Source of the DNA: Chitinophaga sp. CF418
GTDB lineage: Bacteria > Bacteroidota > Bacteroidia > Chitinophagales > Chitinophagaceae
Assembly: GCF_900142925.1 (NCBI RefSeq)
Contig: NZ_FRCN01000007.1
Coordinates: forward strand, 248,001 to 312,000
DNA length: 64,000 nucleotides
Reading direction: 5' to 3'
Of the stretch, positions 63,036 to 64,000 are shown in pieces. A model generated the notes under the pieces. That model did no database searches, had not been told where the DNA came from, and was given only the letters and a program-made list of their open reading frames with translations. Every line of letters begins with the position of its first letter. Within the stretch, counting starts at the first letter, position 1. The translations under genes were made by a program, and so were the position numbers.

Positions 63036-63575
63036 TTATGTAAGCAGCAACTCCTTCACCGTCTGATACCCCGGCAAATTTTCCGCTACTACAATGACTT
63101 TACCGCCTGCAGGCAGCGCAGTTGCTTTATAATACCAATCTACTCTGTTACGACCCAGAACTGCCTGACCTCTTTCTGTGATAACGCCCTCAGCGTCTAT
63201 TACCTTTACTTCCACTTCTGCTACCCGGAACTCATTTTTGGCAGTCACCACAACATCCTCATTTTCTAACCTGATATTTTGTACTTCCGGACTGCGGTAA
63301 GCATCCTTCACCGCCATATTGTAGGCATTCTGGCCCGGCCCAGCCATCGATTCATAGTAGGTCTTTATCTCCGGATCGGCCATCAATACCTGCGCTCGTG
63401 CCGAGGCAATGGTCATCTTATGCCTTGCTTCTAACTGCTTTTTTGTAGGCTTTTTGGTGGAAGGGCCGCGTTTCGTCGCCATAATAACCTGCCCATTCCG
63501 TTCGTAGATGGTGAAATGTTTGCCGAGGGTACCCCGTACAAGCTGCATGAGAATATTGTCTTTAACAATGGCCAT
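63036..63575 (-). CDS. Conserved hypothetical protein
   Basis: The 179-residue protein starts MAIVKDNILMQLVRGTLGKH, with a lysine-rich segment (KRGPSTKKPTKKQLEARHKM) reminiscent of nucleic-acid-binding tails. A C-terminal beta-rich half follows (EFRVAEVEVKVIDAEGVITE, LPAGGKVIVVAENLPG). No signal peptide and no known family. Upstream of it lies the ordered TACCCT array, which may control it. Confidence 0.55.
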   Translation of the reverse strand: MAIVKDNILMQLVRGTLGKHFTIYERNGQVIMATKRGPSTKKPTKKQLEARHKMTIASARAQVLMADPEIKTYYESMAGPGQNAYNMAVKDAYRSPEVQNIRLENEDVVVTAKNEFRVAEVEVKVIDAEGVITERGQAVLGRNRVDWYYKATALPAGGKVIVVAENLPGYQTVKELLLT

Positions 63576-63700
63576 AAAATGGTTTTGAGGTTATAAATAC
63601 AAAAGCTTACTTGTCTTATTCGACTAAGGTACCAATAATTATACTAATGGACATCAAAATGGTATTTAAAGGTCACTTCAATATCGAAATGATATATAGA

Positions 63701-63744
63701 TACCCTTTAAATACCCTTTTTCTACCCTGTTAGTACCCTTATGG
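63701..63744. promoter_or_regulatory. Four TACCCT direct repeats spaced exactly 11 bp
   Basis: TACCCT starts at 63701, 63712, 63723 and 63734, so each repeat sits on the same face of the helix (about one turn). The spacers are TTAAA, TTTTC, GTTAG and TATGG, i.e. unconserved. The array lies 126-169 bases upstream of the minus-strand hypothetical gene. Direct repeats with 11-bp spacing are typical of OmpR/PhoB-class response regulator boxes, but other proteins are possible. Confidence 0.6.
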
Positions 63745-63771
63745 TAAGTTCATCGCAAGCCGACAGATAAC

Positions 63772-63930
63772 CTATCCGAACGCTGCGGAAAGATTATCTA
63801 ACTCCTGTAGGTCTATCATTTTGATGTGCCTGGGGTTGTTAGGGATATGCTCAACACCAGTAACTGACCCTGAAATGAAAGGGTATGCATTGATCAGGGT
63901 GATAGGAATGACAACGCTGTCGCCATGCAG
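63772..63930 (-). pseudogene. Possible C-terminal coding remnant at the window edge
   Basis: A start-less frame on the minus strand reads GDSVVIPITLINAYPFISGS, then VEHIPNNPRHIKMIDLQEL and stops at 63772. The same frame continues upstream after an in-frame TAA with more protein-like sequence. It may be the end of a damaged gene running from beyond the window; no family is recognised. Confidence 0.3.
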
Positions 63931-64000
63931 TTACGGCGATTTTTCAAAGACCTGGGCCTTTAAGCGCGGGTGCAGGATAACATATAAGCAAACTGACTAA

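Noticed and set aside
63576..64000. 39-codon plus-strand frame that ends exactly at the window edge
   Set aside because: It lacks supporting features and overlaps a more protein-like frame on the other strand.

Overview
The window looks like a chromosomal segment of a Bacteroidota bacterium, most likely a Chitinophaga-type member of the Chitinophagaceae. The grounds are: a SusC/SusD pair with its own ECF sigma and FecR-type anti-sigma factor, a type IX secretion sorting tail on a giant secreted glycosidase, lipoproteins with acidic residues after the lipobox cysteine, promoters of the TAnnTTTG type, and two small peptides with the lysine-rich LNKIxIAKLS leader known from Bacteroidota lanthipeptides. 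No phage, transposase or CRISPR array was recognised.

Layout. 0-9 kb: end of an AraC regulator, an Lnt-like hydrolase, a dehydrogenase/SDR pair divergent from an HxlR regulator with a clear palindromic operator between them, a HExxH lipoprotein protease, a metallophosphoesterase and a DHA2-type exporter. 9-19 kb: a DoxX-like membrane protein, a serine hydrolase, then sigma-FecR-SusC-SusD on the minus strand. 19-21 kb: a secreted four-cysteine peptide, a propeller-like protein and a MauE/DoxX redox membrane protein in one plus-strand unit, then tRNA-Leu(UAG). 21-28 kb: a GT39-type glycosyltransferase, a 2OG oxygenase, a SEC-C protein, a receiver domain that lacks its phospho-acceptor Asp, a broken Crp/Fnr gene and a DUF308-like membrane protein.

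28-38 kb is the most unusual part. It holds two orphan lanthipeptide-type precursor genes that gene callers tend to miss (28135-28293 and 37304-37459), with no modification enzymes in the window. Between them are a truncated pirin, an isochorismatase-like hydrolase, an intact Crp/Fnr regulator, a Fer4_19-GNAT-OsmC operon, a second broken Crp/Fnr gene and a GH43 gene stopped by an in-frame TAA. 38-46 kb has a second, intact GH43, a RibD/DHFR-like reductase, a GNAT-MarR operon with a symmetric operator over its promoter, an acyltransferase and a Tat-exported GH51 arabinofuranosidase. 46-52 kb has a patch of gene fragments (including a 93-bp copy of part of the acyltransferase gene) and an AraC-controlled TolC-HlyD-MFS tripartite exporter. 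52-64 kb has lipoproteins, a methyltransferase, an RNase H, an AraC regulator, a secreted ChaN/Ere-like protein, a 1061-residue GH74-like T9SS protein, and an ordered array of four TACCCT boxes spaced exactly 11 bp.

Two themes connect the genes. One is glycan use (SusCD, GH43 x2, GH51, GH74, acyltransferase). The other is a high density of decayed genes: at least nine truncated or frameshifted remnants between 25 and 60 kb, which suggests repeated deletion and rearrangement rather than a single inserted island.
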